Positions 48,054 through 62,653 of a DNA stretch of 64,000 bases are shown one piece after another. The notes under the pieces were generated by a model. That model saw only the letters and a list, made by a program, of their open reading frames with translations. It had not been told where the DNA came from and did not search any database. Each line of letters begins with the position of its first letter. The stretch's first letter is position 1. The stretch spans positions 1-64,000 of the forward strand of contig JAOVVO010000465.1 of the NCBI GenBank assembly GCA_028564675.1. The letters are read 5' to 3'. Position numbers and translations under genes: made by a program. The stretch is from Onchocerca lupi. Lineage: Eukaryota; Nematoda; Chromadorea; Rhabditida; Onchocercidae.

Positions 48054-51000
48054 AGAATACTGCAAAATAGGTTTTGAAATTGAATTGGATAGCAAAATAA
48101 TTACTTTTTACCACATTTTTCGTCCATTCATTGTGTACCTCTGGCCAAAAATTAATTCACTGCTTCATTTTCTACCTACAGTTGGACAGTCATCGTTATG
48201 TATCCATACTTTGCATTTTTTCCTTTTATCAGATCCGAATAATGTCAAGAGTAAATGAACGCTCAGGCAATCTATAATAGTTTATCTATCGTTTGTCGTG
48301 AATTTTTTCCTTGAAGAAAAGAATTAGTGTTAGTGAAAAGTAAGGACTTACGATATGAGTCGAATTAATGAGTGTGTGGACAATTAATTTTTATGTTTAT
48401 TGTCAATCCGCAAATAATTGATGACAGAGTAATATATAGAATAGTAAATTAAGAAGTAGAAGTTTGTGGAATAAGAATTATAACGACCGAAAATTACTAA
48501 ATCAAGGAATTAAGGTCGAAAATATAGCAGTTTACAGCCACAAGTTTCAATTACAACAGTCGAACTTTTATCGGAGTCGAGTTTTCTACCCGAATTGGCT
48601 AAACCAAATTTTTGAATAACTCTTCTATCCTAGATAAGCGGGTGTGTTTATAGAATACAAAAAAGAGAATTAAACAGCTTTCTCATGCTGTGTAAAAGAT
48701 TGGTATGAGAAAGGATATAATTTTTGTGATAATTAACATATCGGATGTGAAAAAACTTACATGTTATATGATTAACATACAGGATGTGAATCTTTACATG
48801 TTACATGATTGGTATGAAGGATGTGAATCTTTGTATGTCACATGATTAGCATTCAGGATTTTACATGTGAATTGGATAACGATTCAAATAATTTTTTGTA
48901 GTGTAAATATTTTGAGATAGGAAAGTTATTTCGGGTTTTCCGACATCTTTGGAAGGATAATCAGTTGTATCATTCAAAATTATCGCCTTATTCGCATTTC
49001 CTACTGATTTGCTTTATCGTAAGCTTCATTGGCATAAGAAGTATTTTATTGATTTTAATGCTTATTGAATCTTTTTCTTTCACTCAAAAGGAAAATTTTA
49101 CGATTACTTTATTTTTTATATTTACAGTTCATGTAATGAAATGAATAATGTGATTAAAAACTCTATAAGATTTATGCTGATTTATATATACATGAATTTA
49201 ATTAATTGATGAATCTACAAAAAGAAATAATACTTTAACAATTCTAAACTTTTGCAGTATTCACATCAATTACAAACAATTTATCATTTGTTATTGAAAG
49301 ATAGCAATGATGGAGTCAAATAACTTGTTACTTAAACCTTATTTAGAATTTAAAAAGTCTATTGAAAAGATTTTATTTAGAAAAACTTGAATATCGATTA
49401 AAATTCAGAATTTTAAAACTTAAGATATTATTTCCATGCTAACAAATTTTCTGTGTAATTGCTAAACTTTTAATCAATGCTGTATCGCTATTTGAATGAT
49501 TGTTATATAAACATTAATTTGTTTTACATTTAATATCATGCAAAGCAATGATGATGTGTTTTTCAAATTATAAGTCCAAATCATAAAATAATGTTGAAAT
49601 CATGATTTTTATTGTAAGAGTTATGAATTAGGATTATTGGTGAAATTGTCATTATGATAATTCCGAATTGTTATGAATAATGGAAATCAAAATGATTGCT
49701 TCTTAAGATTTAACAGAAAATATTTTATGGTCTTTAATCATCGTCATAGCTAAAAGAATTTGATGGACCAAATTAAAAAAAAAATCTATCTGAAAACTAA
49801 ATTTCATGACATTGCAAGAAAATCACTTAACTGCTGTTACCTTTCTGGTTTGTTTTAAAATTTAGTTGCCAAGCAGATTTTTTAAAATTCTTTTAATATT
49901 CCTTAAATATTTTCGTTTTGTCTCTGTATCATTAGTTATTCCTTTTTTCGCTTTGTTCTGTGATTCTTCTTTTATGCATTCATTACAGAGTCATCCTAAA
50001 CTGAATAAAGTTAATTTCGGTTCAAAATCTTTTGTTTTTCTTTACTTGCTTTTCTAAGTGCCATGTCTCAAATCTTGAGAAATATTATTCTTATCATTGC
50101 ATTGTAACGATGAATCGAAATGATTCAAATTGCTTTCTCATTTCAACGATTTATGCAAATATTTAATTGATGATAAGCATAAAAATTATTGAATGACAGT
50201 TATAAAAGTTGTTTACACAAATGCTTTGCAAAATTATAATCCGATAATAATAAATTATCGTTTTTCTTGTCACATCTTTCTCTTCTTCATTTATATTTGA
50301 TAACGGAGGAAATTTTATGACAAGAGGGAATTTTCTAAACTTGAATGCCTTTTAAATGGTCGGTCCTTGATGATCAATAACATAACGCATCATTTTCTAG
50401 AATTTTATAACATCCTTAAATAAATTGTTCTAGTTTTCGAGACAAATTCAATTAATATTTTATCTGAAGAATATTTCATCTCGATAATGTCAATGATTAA
50501 TAGTATCAGAAAACTTGCTTTTCAAGTTTCAAATAAACCAAAAAACAAAGTTGAGATCAAAAAAAACATATTGGACTAACAGTTTAATTTGGCAATCAAT
50601 GTCAGAAATGTCATTTTAAGGAAAAATATGCATATTTGTGCCTAATAAGAGCAGTCTAGATATAAAATATGCCAATAATTACGATACACTGTAATTTCTA
50701 ATTCAAAAGAGTCGCTTTTCATTCGAAATTTATCTATTGATTTTCAATTTCAGCTATTTGAACTTTTTTCCATAATTCAAAATCATAGTATACCTTCTTC
50801 ATTTCAATTTTGAATCAGTCTAATTAGCGACTATTAAGTGCTTTCTTATTCATTCCTATTGATCAAAGTTCTCTTTTGAAATAGGGAAATTACATAGACC
50901 AATATCTATTTAATTAAACATTCCATTTTGATTATTTTTGTAGTTTAATTCTACAATTTGTTGATTGAAAGATTTTCAACCAATAATTTGATTTCTTTTT

Positions 51001-53861
51001 CTGTTTCTTTTCATTTTTTATCAATTTTTTCACTTCTTCATTTACTTTATAGATTTATCTTAAATAAATTGGATTATTATATTCAATTCAATTCTAATTA
51101 GAATTAGAGCACTTGGATGTAAACAGATTCCAATTTGATTTAATAACTGTTCTCCTGCTTCATTTCCTCCATTCATGATCATAATTATGCAAAAAATTTT
51201 TAATACCCAAAGGAATTAACATACTTGCACTGATTTTTGAATTTTTTCATCCAGTTTCAGAGACAACAAATATTGCTGAATATTATCAGCTCTAATAATA
51301 TTTACGAATTAAAAATTTGATTATGGAGAGATGAATTTCTTAATAACTTTTATGGATAAAAGTATTTAATGATGATATTTCAAAACTTTAATGAGGATCT
51401 TACTGACTGAACCTCAACATTATCATCTGATGGCAGAAACATTAATGGTATTGAAGATTATGAAAACGACAAATAAACCAGGCTTGAAATAAATCTTACT
51501 AATTGTTAAAATTTGCTGCTTTTGCATTCCTTTTTTTCGCTTCAAAAAATTTCTCGTCAAAATTGTCAGCAATACAATCATTTTCATGTGAATCATATAA
51601 GAAATTTTCAAAATACAAAACAAAAGATTGAGAAAAATTGGATTATAAAACTTTTATCGCTAATTTCTTGCAAAAAAATGAAAATTAAGAAAAAGAAACG
51701 ATACAAAATATGCAGTCTCACATGTATACTTATCTTGTAATGTTTCAAATGCATTTTAAATATCAATTTCTTTTTTTTCCAAACTAATTAAAAATCAAAT
51801 AAAAAACTTATTTCATCCCATTTTGAAATTACATTTGTCATAAATTTCTTTCCTTCTTGTAAATTTGCAAGTGATATTTGATTTTTTGATCAATTTCCTC
51901 ATTATCAAATTTACATTGTTATTATAAAAAAATGGAATGATGATAGATTGTATGGGAAAGTATATTTTCTTACTAAATCAACAATTATTGTAGCTGGTAT
52001 GGGGAAGAATAAAAAAAAAAAAACTTTCCCATGTTGAAATGCATTAAAATTGCTTATTTCTCAATTATGGAAGCTGCAAGTTTTTTATTTTTGAATTTTT
52101 AATTTTCTATTTTTTATACCATTTCTTCTAGCGATTAATTCAAAAATATTTCATCTTTCCGTATACTTACTTATATCTGTTTTTAATTTGTTCTTGCACT
52201 TTCAAATTTGCTTCTTTTCACATCATATTTTCACCATTAATGAAATTCGTCCAAATGGTATTTTATTCAGATGTCTTTGCATTTGCACACTTGCAATCAT
52301 GATGCTACTTTTAGTTCAACATGATAATGATATAGCATCAACTGCTGAGAAAAAAATTCGAATTGATTTGTAATTCGGGACTGTGAATTGATTGAATTGG
52401 AATTGCTTCTTGCTATTGTGACTCTGCTGGGTCAGCAATGAGCTTTCTTCTGTAATACTATATCATATACAATATTGCACTATTACAATAGTAAACAGTA
52501 AATAAATGATGTACGGTAAATATAAAAGACACCAGCGGTCGTCTCCTACTGAATTGTCGCTCGTGCTGTTTGCCACTGATACTGATGTTGAACGGACTGA
52601 TCTCATCAAGATGTCGATGTTGCAGAGACTGATATTGAAAAGATTTCTCGATTTGTAGATACCAGTGTTGAAAAAACCCATTTGCATTGAAGCCTCAATG
52701 TTGCTGATTACACTGATGTTGGCCCCGAAAGCTCCTTTTTTATATATATGAATCATCTTCAGGTCTGATAGTCGGCGGAGGTTAACGCATTAATCATACA
52801 AAAGATTGGCTATGAGGAATAAGGATAAGATCGAGAATTCTCATAAGTCTCAATCCTTGTAAGATTCTTGACAATCTCTCAATATTTCACATGATGCCCA
52901 TAAGTTCTAATAACAAATTGGAAGATGTGGGAATAAAGATCTTTGTGCTCAGATATAGATGTGTGACTCATTTGCCTGAGAATATTAGAAATTTCTTCTA
53001 AACAAATTACTTGGATCATTTCGATTTTTTCGATTTATATTATAAATATTTCGGTTTTACTGAAATCAACTTAATAATAACGAAACTGAACCCACAAGGA
53101 GGGATTAGCTCTTTCGCATTTACGTCCAAAGGTCACAATCCATCTAATTGAGATCAGTTATCAATTAATGATTTCATCCGTTGCACCTCACGCGATGACT
53201 TTTACGCTCCAATCGATGATTTTATCTCAAAATACGAAAGTTTTATCAGATTATTATGAAAGTCAAATCTCATAATTTTAAATTTCACCCATTTTCTAGT
53301 TTTCTTATTGAAAAATTGAGCTTTATACTCAAGAAGTTGCGCTGTATCTAACGAATTGTGAATTGTAATACTATTTATCGAATTTTAAAATGCATCAATT
53401 TCTTTTGAAAATCTAAAAAAGGTAAATATCATCTAAAGGAAGCGAAAGAAATCAAATGAATAAAGCTTTTTTAAATATCAGCATTGTTATCAAACAGTTG
53501 CATAACTTTTGATCATAAAAGTTGGCAATTTTCTTTTATTAAGCAATCTTTAATGATGCTAAAAGAGATACACCTTTTTCATGAATGATTTATGCATTCT
53601 CATCTTCGAATTCGTACGTTTTCACTTTCATATTTAAAAATTCATTTCAAATTTAGACATTTCTGTAATTTTATTATTTGTTTTTATTCGAGCTATATGC
53701 AGTAAGAAACTTTTAGCATTCATGTGACATTTCACTTTAATTTAAACTTTTTTCATTCAAAATTTAAATTCAAATTAAATTTCAATTTATTTTTTCTACT
53801 GAATAAAAAAGTATAGCAAATAATCGGAATAGCGTAAAAATTTTATACTGTTTCATTTCTA
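48054..53861. other. Long intergenic stretch with degenerate repeats, no gene seen
   Basis: About 5.8 kb. It contains a short minisatellite (48731-48870). Near 52383-52480 a block resembles part of the 46570-46620 region: ATTGCTTCTTGCTATTGTGA here against ATTGATTCCTGCTGTTGTGA there. This suggests more decayed transposon DNA up to about 52760. The rest is AT-rich and unremarkable. Confidence 0.45.
48731..48870. repeat. Minisatellite, period about 37-40 bp, three to four copies
   Basis: Successive units resemble ATTAACATACAGGATGTGAA followed by TCTTTACATGTTACATG, with drift toward the right end. Non-coding. Confidence 0.7.
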
Positions 53862-54530
53862 ACTAGCTAGACTCGGCCACAACAAATAAAAATATAAATG
53901 TTCGTTTGTTCAAATCTTAATCTTTGAAAGTTCTTATCAATTGCTTTAAAATTTCGATAAAATTTTGAATTCGAATATGTCCATGTCTTTATATACTTTG
54001 TTCATGGCAGCAAGAATAACTCTTTCCCTCAGCCAATCGCGATTCGTATAATTGGTTTGAATATTGGGCAATATTTTTCCAACCAATTTTTCTTTTGACC
54101 TCACGAAACTGCAGAAGTTATAAGGCAATGAAAGTCGTCCTGAGGTCAGATCAACCTCCATCTTTCTGTCCCCAATTTTCAGTAATTGATGGAGAATATC
54201 TCAGCTGATCGATCGTTTTGCAGCTGGACATATTTGTAGTTAATTTTAACGTCTTTACGTGTTGCCACAAAGTTGAATTTCTCAGGCAAGCATTTATTTC
54301 ATCCGCTGGTGTCGATTGAGGACTTAGCAGTGTTTGCCTGGAATTCGCAAATCTTGCAATGATCGATCAAGATTTTCGGAACCGTGGCTGCATATCGCTG
54401 GCTGCATATAGCTGCAGATCGCTCTGCCATTTTAAAAATTTTAAAGCAGCCGATGAAAAATTTTCAAAGATTTAAGATTGGTAGCAATCTGATAGCAAAG
54501 AACATTTACAATTTGTTTTATAAGATTGGA
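53862..54530. mobile_element. Helitron-family copy with the best-kept helicase fragment
   Basis: The left end reads ACTAGCTAGACTCGGCC and then ATAAATGTTCGTTTGTTCAA. The right end has GAACATTTACAATTTGTTTT, the inverted counterpart. The middle 400 bases align with the 11.9-kb copy. It ends about 140 bases before the ATG of the prominin gene, so it lies in that gene's immediate 5' flank. Confidence 0.75.
53946..54290 (-). pseudogene. Helitron PIF1-like helicase C-terminal remnant
   Basis: The minus strand from about 54290 reads, in pieces, LQNDRSAEIFSINY, then an open 71-codon frame with VDLTSGRLSLPYNFCSFVRS, KEKLVGKILPNIQTNY and RDWLRERVILAAMN. This is the conserved C-terminal segment of Helitron PIF1-type helicases (loading of LP.NFC..V.S...L...V.PNI..NY....WL.ERAILA). 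The part upstream is interrupted by a stop, and everything before the fragment is missing. Confidence 0.8.
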
Positions 54531-54673
54531 TAATACCTTCCACCATCATCTTTTGATGTCTCTTTCATTACTGCCAAACTCATTCTTCTCAAATGGTATC
54601 ATTACTAATTAATCCGAAAATATATTTTTTTTTACGTATGCTTTTTCTAGAATTTATAAAGTTCTGATTGATT

Positions 54674-57600
54674 ATGTCCATCGAATGGTATCGCCTATGT
54701 TTTATCATTATAATCAGTACAGTTTTCTTCGTTGTTCATGGAGACATCCAAAAAAGTATGTCAATATTAATAATATTTATATGTTCCACAAAATTTATGT
54801 TTTGTCCAAATTGATAGCTAATAATTATTGCTACTATAGATCGATTAGGTAATGATGTTTTTTCGGCTTGCTTAATATTTTGACCCCATCATAGTTTTAC
54901 CCAAGTGTATCTAATCATAGTTTTACATAATTTGGTCATTATTATTTTCCTTGTGATGAATTGCTAGAAATTTCATTAAATTACTAGAACACAAAGTTCA
55001 AATTGAAATTTTATTTAAATTTATCAATGTAAGTTAAAACAAGTAATTTTTTTTTTGACTAAACGACATAGCTAAAAAGTCAAGAATTTTAGCAATGTTA
55101 ACGGATGCTGATTCTCCGAAATACATCAAATCGGAACAATGTTTAAAGAAAACCATAGAGCTAGCTTCTATAAACTACTCATATGGTATAATTGATATTT
55201 TTTACAATATTGCGCAAAAAATGTGCCGAAAGATGCAAGTGAAACTTGATGATACTTATTTTCAGGTTAGTAAAATTAAAGAATTTAAAGGTTTAGATAA
55301 AATATTTGAAAAGTTTAAGCATTAGTAAGATGTCAAAATAATGCAATATGCAATAAAATTCACAATAATCATAACAGTTAAAAAATTAAAGAATAAAGCA
55401 ATGCATTTCAGTAACTCCTTAATTTTTGAAACTTAGGAAGTAAGCATTTTTCCTTCCTTACCTTTTTTTCTATTGCCTACTATTTTTTGGCTCATCAAAG
55501 TTCAAATTGAACTATTTTATCAGTCCTCACATTTCGAACAATGATATTAAAACATTGATGATTATAAAAACACCATGTCTCAATGATCCTCCAATATTTT
55601 TCATAAATGTTTGTATTCCATTTTTCAACAAAAAATTTTCATATTTCATTAATTTTTAAAAATGAAATATAAATTCAAGCCTCTTTTGTAGATATTAACC
55701 AATCTATCGACTGCCAAAATAGATGAAGATCTAATGATATCTGTCAACTTTTTTTTTCAAAAACAGGTAAATTATCAATGATTATTTATTTATTTAAATT
55801 TAACTTCAAAAAAACTTCAGTAACTTCAGCTAGAAATTTATTTGTAATCTGAAAATTTTGAATATTACTGAGAAAATTTTAATTTTTTTCCAGAATCATT
55901 ATTATATAAAGACAATAAAAAGTTATGATTTATTTTTAGTTCACATATTAAATTGATGAAATGGAAAGAAATTAAAAATTGAAAAGAAATTTTTAGTTAT
56001 ATTCAGAAATTTTTTGATTACAAATATATTTTAGCTTTTCACCAATTATTTTGCTCTTTTACTGAACAGAAATTCAGTTCAAGAACTAACATTATCAGAA
56101 AGAAAAATACAACTTATCTAAACCACTAACAGACTATCATATCAGCAAAACATTCAAATTCATATTATTTTAAGCATTAAAATAATATCAATTTGAATTA
56201 TGAAAAAAAGAATTCAAAGAAATTTTTTCAGTTCTGGGCACAATTATTGCCAAAAATTGGGTTGGTATTTATTTTTCTTCTACCGATAAGTGGATTTCTG
56301 TTCTTCTGCTGTCAATGTCAACGTTGTTACAATTGTGGCGATTCAAAACGAAAAAATGTTTGTCATTTTATAATTCATTCTTCGAGAACAATCTTGCATA
56401 AATATTATAATCTTGAAAAACTAAAGAATATAAATTTCAATTCGTAAATTATTCAAACAAATTCACATATTTTATTAATATAAAGTAGAAAAAGAAAAAA
56501 TTCTAGGTTACTTCACTCGAAATACTCTCTTATGGTTATTTGGTATTATTGATCGGAGTGGAAACTGTTATGATAGGATCATTAATGCTAAGTTTAGAAA
56601 GTATTGATCATACAATTAATAATGCAAATGACATCAATAAATTCGTCAGCAATATCAGCGAAGGTATTTAATTGAAACAGTTAGTACTGTTGTTAAATTC
56701 CGATTTCAGAAATTTTATCAAAATATAATTAGTTTTTTTTTTTTTTTTCATTTTTTGCAATATAATTTTTTTATTTCATCTCGACGAAAATTTCGAAATT
56801 TTGCAGATTTTTCATTCATACGAAAGAAAAGGAAAAGAGAAAAAGTGATCCCTTTCAGTGTTCTATTTAATGACAAATGAATTCATAAACAATTACAATT
56901 ATTTTCTTCTCCTACCTGTCTAGCAACTAAAAAATGAATATTTCATTGCAACAATTCTAATACGTCAAAATATTCATGAAATTCAGTGATTTCAAACGTA
57001 TCGATACAGTTAGGTTGCTTCTTAACAAACTTTTCGATTAATTCTTCGTTTTTCAGATGCCATAAATGTAACTGAAATTATATTCGATGATGTAAAATGT
57101 GAAATGGAAATGACATTACCAAAATTATTCAACAAAATAAAATATCGTATACGGCAATTGCCAAGTAATATGTTTAATAGTTACGAAAAGAGCGATGGAT
57201 GCATAAATATGCAATCGGTTTGCTTTGTTGATCGATTTTTTATGTCGGGAAAGTTTTAAAAGTATTCAAAAAAAATTGAAGATTATCACAAATTTCTAAT
57301 GTTTTTCAACCAAATTCTTCCTTTTTTTCTTTTTTTTTTTTTTTTGTTTAGAGCTTAAAAAATGTATTACGCGTCTTATTACTATCGACTATCATTAGTG
57401 TTGATCAAATTTTGAAATTTGAAGATTTATCATTTCTAATTTAATGCTTCATAATTTAGGGAATAAAAAATGAAGAGGAAACAAAGCAAACGAGAGCTAT
57501 ATTCAATGCATATGTCTAATAAATTAGTCAATTTTGAATAGACTAGTTAATGTAAGACAGTAAAATTTGATCTCAGAGAGCAAAAATTAAATTTAATGTA

Positions 57601-60600
57601 AACAATTTTTAAGGCAATCAATAATTTGGAAAATATAAGTTGTGCATTAAATGAAACTATTGCATCTTCGGATAAATTTGCATGTAATATCCGCAGTTTA
57701 CCGCTACCTTTACAAACAGAAATGGAGAATTTAACAATGATAATCAATACTGTCATCAATTTTACTCGTCAAATAAATAAGGTTAGCAACTTTCTTATGC
57801 AAGTATTCCTCTTTTATTCGCATCTTTTAATCACTTTGTATCAATTTTCTTTGTCACAAAATATTGTCATCATGCCTCATTGCCTTGTACTGTTTTTTGT
57901 TTGAATTTCGTTTTCGTCGCTTATATTCTATAGCTGAATCAAGTTGTTTTAATTAATTTCAAATTTTTCATTTCATTAGGCAGAATAATTTCCACGTTTT
58001 TCTCCTCTTAAAACTTCTGATCATGTTCAGTTAACTATTCAAAGCCTAAATGTGCAAAAATTTTTATAATTAGCTTAATATCAATCAGTAATTAATTTTT
58101 AATCTTATTCAGCATTACAACAGTGTGCATGAAATGAATAATACATGGAACAGCCTTAATGATTTGATATTTAACTCAAAGGAAATGGTACTAATAATCC
58201 TTTTTTTAATTATTTGTCATAAAAGTTTCATTGATAAATGATAAATTAATGCTCGGAATGCATATTTTGCTTAAGATTGTATGCAGTAATCATTATTTTA
58301 TCGATTAAATTATGAATTTAAAGAAATAATAAATGCTAAATTTCAATAATTAAAATTGTGTCACTTGTCGTTTTGCTCCATTCATTATATCATGTCAACG
58401 AAAAATATTATCACTGCTGATAACATAATATCATAATTATCTCAGAGAAACATTTTGGAAGAAAGTAATGCGTTAATCGATGATACCAAAAATCAAACGA
58501 TGAAAATCGCTGGAATGATATACAATGGAAGTGTTGATGTCATTAAATTCATTCGAAAGGGTAACAAGAAAATGGATGAAATTCATGAACAATATGTTAA
58601 AGTAAAGAAACTACTTCAATATTTTTTTTTTATCTTAATAATTTTATCAAAATAGTTTGAATAATAATAGTAATAATAATAAATTTTCGTTGGATTATTA
58701 GTTTATCGTTTATTTTTCTGGAAGTCTTGATTGTTTCTTGAATTATACGTAATTCATTTAGCATTTGAAATGCTAAAAATGTTGATTTCGTGAAAGAAAT
58801 CTAACGATGTGATTCTGTTTCTACAAGTAAATAATAAATGAATAGTTTCTTTTCTGTTACAAAATTTTATTTCAGTTCCAAGAATCTGTTCAACTGAGGA
58901 ATATTTTGCATCTTTTGCTAATAATACCTTTTTTAATTGTTATTATTCCTACCATTATTGTTACATTTTGCGGAATAACAAAATTACTTGCAAAATAAGT
59001 TTTTCATTTTCTCTTCAGCAAATCATTTCAGTATTAATTCAAGTCTAAATCCTATCATCATCAATTTTTTAAATCATTGAAAAATGTGATAATTAAAAAT
59101 TTGAAATTATCACAAAGTAGTGCAAAAATTAATCTTTTTATGGATACTTTTGAAAGTATGCAACGTTTAAATATGATTTTTATTTATTCATTCGAACGGA
59201 AGAAATATTTTTGATAATTGAAAAAGTTTTTTCAGTCAAATTCTAATATATTTCTATCATATTTTTGATACATGAAGTGGTTGTTTAGAAGAAAGAATTG
59301 AAAGAATATGAGAAGTAATAAGATATATCAAAATATCTTCTTTGATATTACAATATTGAAGAAATAGTTTAAAATATCGTTTTCTGCTTGCAAAACTTCT
59401 GCACTGACTTAAATTTCGATTCGCATTTATTTCAATTAAGGCAATTAAAAAGGCTTATTTCAAATTAAAAAAATTCGTTATTTCATTTTACTGTTTTAAA
59501 TTTCAGTGATAAATCTTTGTCAAGATATCGAAAAGTTTTCAATATTGGTCGTTATTTCGGTTTAATCGCTATTGCAGGAGCATTCTTCACCGGATGGTTC
59601 ATTATGCTTATCGCAATGTAAGACTAACTTGTTTAAAAAATTCTATTTTATAAACTTTACTATTCTTCCAATCATTATTCGTACCTAACCGATCATTCAG
59701 ACGAAATGTTTTATAGCACTAGAAATAATTCTTGTTAACTTTTTGATAGAGATATACGAAGAATATTCTAACAAAATTTCCATTAATCCATCGATTGATT
59801 TGATTTTTGACAATTTAATTCTTAGATATATTGCTAAGTTAATTTGCAAAAATAGCTTTAATATGTCAAATTATTATTGTTACCGATAATTTTAAATCAG
59901 ATCAATTTTATATGATGGTAAAAGAGAAATTTCAGAAAAAAAATTTTTTTTCTGAATAATTTGTAAATAATTTCATGTTTCAGGTTAAGTTTTGCTAGTG
60001 GATATAATATAGAAGCATTTTGTAATCCATTATTTTACGATTTTCAAATGCGCTTTTTCAAAGTATTCCCACTATTTCAAATCAACGAACAAAATCCTAT
60101 CACTGAGAAAAATTTCACCGCAGATATCGGGTAATGATATTTTCAGACAAAATTCAAAATATATCATATTAGACAATTCTAAAATTTAAGTAGCATATCG
60201 AAGAAATATTATGTCGAATAAACCCTTACAATAATTTTTGCGGTAATGATAATGTATCATTCAAGAACTTTGCAACATTATTATAAGATTTTATTTAATA
60301 TAATTAAATAAAATCATTATTGCTCAAAATAATACCAAAAAAATGTAATTTTTGAACTTTTTTAAATTCAATAACTTTTCTGAAATCTAAAGTCCTATAC
60401 TTTGCAATAACACGAATCAATTTTAGTAGTATTATAAAACAGTGTAAAGACAATGAAACTATTCTCTCGGTATTGGAAATTGAGAATTTGATTAATGCCG
60501 ATTCAATTATGGAAAGAATAGATATTGGTGGAGTACGAACTAGAGCAATTGATGCATTCAGAAATATAAATTTCAAGCAACATTTCCCGGAACATTTATT

Positions 60601-62653
60601 TGATCAACTTCTAGTTGGTTGATTTTCGATCTTCATGTTAATTCTTTTTTTTTTTTTTTTTTGAATCCTAAAATATGTCATTAATGTAAGTTAAAAAGAG
60701 TATGAAAAAGAATAAAAATGACCAGTTTGATAAATAATATAATATTGCAAACCTATATTTCATTTTCGATACAATCGGAACTACTTTTCGGAAAGGAGGT
60801 TTTCGAATGATTGGGAATGGATTTTACTTTCCGGAATAGAATGCTTATGTATTATAAATGTTATGAAATATAAATATGAAAAGTAATCATTTCAGCTGAT
60901 TTTTAGGAAGATTTTGAGCAGCTGAAGAAGATGAGTATTGAGTTAAATAATTTTACTATTCCGGATGACGTTGCAGTAATGAATGAATCATTACATGATG
61001 ACTTTAATTATATGAATAATAACGTGTCAAGCTTGATCGAAGTTATAAAGTTAGCGTAATTTTAAATCTTATCGAATAGAGGACGATAAGCTGTTAGGAA
61101 ATGTGATCAATAAGCAACCTTGACAATTGAATGATCAACATTAGACTATGACTGATTATCGTAATTGAATTTTATTGTAGTATTTTCCTCTCGGAATTAT
61201 TTTTGAAAAAAAGAAAAGGAAATTCATTAAGAAATGATCAATAATTCGGGATTGATTGCATTCTCCTTATATCAATGTATTTCTGAAAAAATTTTATGTA
61301 AATCTTCGAGTCATACTGAAATTGATTAAGAATTGATTGATCTATTAGTGATTCTCCAAGATGTTCCTAAATTATTCATAAACGCTTTCTGAATTATTTT
61401 ATTTAAATGATTTTTGGTAATTCTTCAACGATGCGAATGATTTTTTTTTTCGTTTACTGATCATTGATTAGTGATTTTTAACTTAATGTCTGTCAACTTC
61501 TCATATTTGCAAATGCTTACAAAGAAATACAGTAAGTATCTGTTGATTCATCGGTAAATAATTTCTTATAAATAACAAGAAATCAGATGTAGAATTTCCT
61601 GTTTTTATTCTCTAATATGAAATTACTTCGTTTCAGTTATACTATTGGCATTAGTAAGCAAATAATTGAACAGTATCTGTATTCGGGTGAAATAATTAAT
61701 GAAAGTGCTCAAATAATTACAAAAGAATCCAATTATGCAGTTGTAAATATCACAGAATATATTTACGATAGTACGGTAAGTTAATTAATCATCCCACTAA
61801 ATGCTTTTGTTTGAATTAAAAATAGAAAAGAAATTTTTGACAGGTACGGTAACGAAGTTAGTAAAGGAAAAATTCAATTTGATTAGCATTAAAGCAAACA
61901 AATAAAGAATAAAATGGATAAAAACCAAAATGATCGATTTAGAAATAATGAAGCAGGAAAAGTATGTTGAATAAAGGAAGAAAAATAAATAAATAACGAA
62001 AAGAGGAGCATAAATACTTCAAAATCTTGAAATTTTGCAGGATTACTTCCGAAAAAATTCATATGGCTGTCGTCCTTTATACCATATTTGGGAAAATACA
62101 GGTTTAGTGGTGAGCCAAAAAATCAGCCGGCCAATTCAAGGTCTTTGGGTATCAGCTGGCCTACTGGCACTGTGTTTTGTTCCACTTATTGTGCTTACAG
62201 CGTTAATTATCAAATATCTTGCCAGGACGAACAAAAAATATGGTTTTAAAGAAGTAAGCTCTTTTTTTATTATAAATTGCTAAAAATTTATTTGAAAAAC
62301 AGTGTTTCATTGTTGATAAAAAATTGCAATCAATTTTTCATCAAGTTTTAATGTCTAGATCACATCCCTTATAATGAAACTTGGAATACAGTCAAATCTT
62401 CAATATACAAAAAGTGATACATGCAAAAATGAATTAACCAATTATTTATTTAAATAACTTTGCAAACCAAAAAGTAAAAATTTTCTTCGAAAAATTTATT
62501 CTTTCATAGAATTTGAACAGAAAAAAAAAAAACTATGCTCTATGAAGTTCGTATTTCCTTTCGGAAAAAGCCAAAAAAAGGAAAGAAGAAATTTTGCAGA
62601 ATCCATCAGAAAATGCTATTACAATCAATACGACAACAGACGCATATCAATAA
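54674..62653 (+). CDS. Prominin (CD133 family) pentaspan membrane glycoprotein
   Basis: Seventeen exons: 54674-54755, 55072-55265, 55692-55766, 56232-56357, 56507-56663, 57057-57217, 57614-57781, 58113-58187, 58446-58601, 58876-58998, 59507-59617, 59984-60130, 60427-60613, 60907-61055, 61637-61775, 62041-62253, 62600-62653. The product is about 771 aa. An N-terminal signal peptide (LCFIIIISTVFFVVHG) is followed by TM1 with a Cys-rich cytosolic end (FFCCQCQRCYNCG). TM2 is in exon 5. Then come a large Asn-glycosylatable loop, TM3 (exon 10), TM4 (exons 11-12) and a second loop. The signature DYFRKNSYGCRPLY precedes TM5, and a short tail ends the protein. This topology and the last motif are diagnostic of prominins, cholesterol-binding proteins of plasma-membrane protrusions. 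One flaw: exon 10 runs into TAA (58996-58998) immediately before a GT, and total exon length is 3n+1. A one-base length change in the A-run at 58992-58995 would reconcile the phase, so sequencing error or a true frameshift is likely. Confidence 0.93.
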
